A stretch of 6,356 nucleotides of DNA, from contig JBOHER010000020.1 in the NCBI GenBank assembly GCA_050701115.1, positions 1 to 6,356 on the forward strand, given 5' to 3'. A program made the translations under genes and the position numbers. Numbering within the stretch: position 1 is the first letter of the stretch; each line of letters starts with the position of its first letter. This DNA is from JBOHER01 sp050701115 (GTDB lineage: Bacteria > Actinomycetota > Actinomycetes > Mycobacteriales > Pseudonocardiaceae). Positions 5,983-6,356 of the stretch are shown piece after piece. The notes beneath the pieces are model-generated. The model worked only from the letters and a program-made list of their open reading frames with translations. It searched no databases and was not told the DNA's origin.

Positions 5983-6356
5983 TCAGGAGTTGGTGAGATT
6001 GGGGGCGACTTCGGTGGTGAGTAGTTCCAGGGACTGGATCCACGGCTTGGGGTCGTCGGTGTAGTCGTGCCCGTAGACCATCGTGGTGCCCCACCCGCCG
6101 GTGCGGTCGTGGATGTCGGCCAGCTTCGCGACCACCGTCTCCGGCGACCCGACGATCCACACGTGCTCGGCCAGGGTGTCCATGTCGACGGTGTCGATGT
6201 CGTGATCGGGCAGCATCGCCTGCAACAGACCGAACTGCTTGTACACCGGCAACAGATAATTCCGCCACGCCTCGCCCATACCACCCTCGACGGCCAGCTT
6301 CTTGGCCTCCGCGTCGGTCTCGGCCACCAACACGTCCCGCACCACATGCAGATCCG
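5983..6356 (-). CDS. LLM class flavin-dependent oxidoreductase, C-terminal part only (gene cut by right edge)
   Basis: Only the last 124 or so residues are visible; the frame is open through base 6356 and a family member is normally about 350-400 residues, so roughly two thirds lie outside. Visible landmarks, counted from the Val codon ending at 6345: RDVLVAETDAEAKKLA (3-18), HVWIVGSPETVVAKLADI (61-78), then GGWGTTMVYGHDY (83-95) and SLELLTTEVAPNL (105-117). The GSPxTV...KL element and the GGxGT...GHD element are typical of the C-terminal end of luciferase-like monooxygenases close to limonene monooxygenase. These enzymes use reduced FMN (some relatives F420) to oxygenate or reduce substrates; the cofactor-binding part is not visible. 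The stop lies 14 bases before the SDR start, so it is co-transcribed. It could supply the hydroxylated substrate for the SDR (inference). The start codon cannot be judged here. Confidence 0.88.
   Translation of the reverse strand, partial: DLHVVRDVLVAETDAEAKKLAVEGGMGEAWRNYLLPVYKQFGLLQAMLPDHDIDTVDMDTLAEHVWIVGSPETVVAKLADIHDRTGGWGTTMVYGHDYTDDPKPWIQSLELLTTEVAPNLTNS

Noticed and set aside
5150..6064. Long plus-strand open frame (304 codons) opposite the SDR
   Set aside because: Antisense to a well-supported dehydrogenase; the His/Asp/Gly/Val-rich translation is what a reverse reading of GC-rich codons gives.
5969..6268. N-terminal extension of the SDR by 100 codons
   Set aside because: This stretch is the LLM gene read in another frame (Arg/His-rich translation). 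The ATG at 5968 has a good ribosome binding site and the typical MGRVEGK start.

Overview
This is high-GC DNA (clearly GC-rich at third codon positions, with frequent GTG starts). The gene families point to an actinomycete, for example a Mycobacterium, Rhodococcus or Pseudonocardia relative. The strongest taxonomic hint is a short-chain dehydrogenase with the look of the mycofactocin-coupled family, next to an LLM-class (bacterial luciferase-like) flavin oxidoreductase; both families are expanded in Actinobacteria. I cannot name the species.

Layout, left to right. Bases 1-774 (+) hold most of an acyl-CoA thioesterase II (TesB-like), with its first residues cut off by the window edge. A 49-base convergent gap follows. 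The rest of the window (824-6356) is one tightly packed minus-strand gene run, read right to left: the C-terminal end of an LLM-class oxidoreductase (5983-6356, cut by the right edge), a mycofactocin-type SDR (5138-5968), a HyuA-type ATPase subunit (3035-5128) and a HyuB-type subunit with an added C-terminal four-cysteine domain (824-3022). The gaps between these four genes are 14, 9 and 12 bases, and each downstream gene has a Shine-Dalgarno-like sequence in or touching the stop codon of the gene before it. They are almost certainly one operon whose promoter lies beyond the right edge.

How the genes may work together (inference): HyuA/HyuB pairs include N-methylhydantoinases and 5-oxoprolinases, but also the ATP-dependent ketone carboxylases (acetone carboxylase, acetophenone carboxylase), which need a small zinc-binding subunit. 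The Cys-x-x-Cys pairs fused to the end of this HyuB look like such a zinc-binding part. A flavin monooxygenase, an alcohol-oxidising SDR and an ATP-dependent carboxylase would form a plausible path: substrate to alcohol, alcohol to ketone, ketone to beta-keto acid. The substrate cannot be read from the sequence. No RNA genes, insertion sequences, CRISPR arrays or large repeats were seen.
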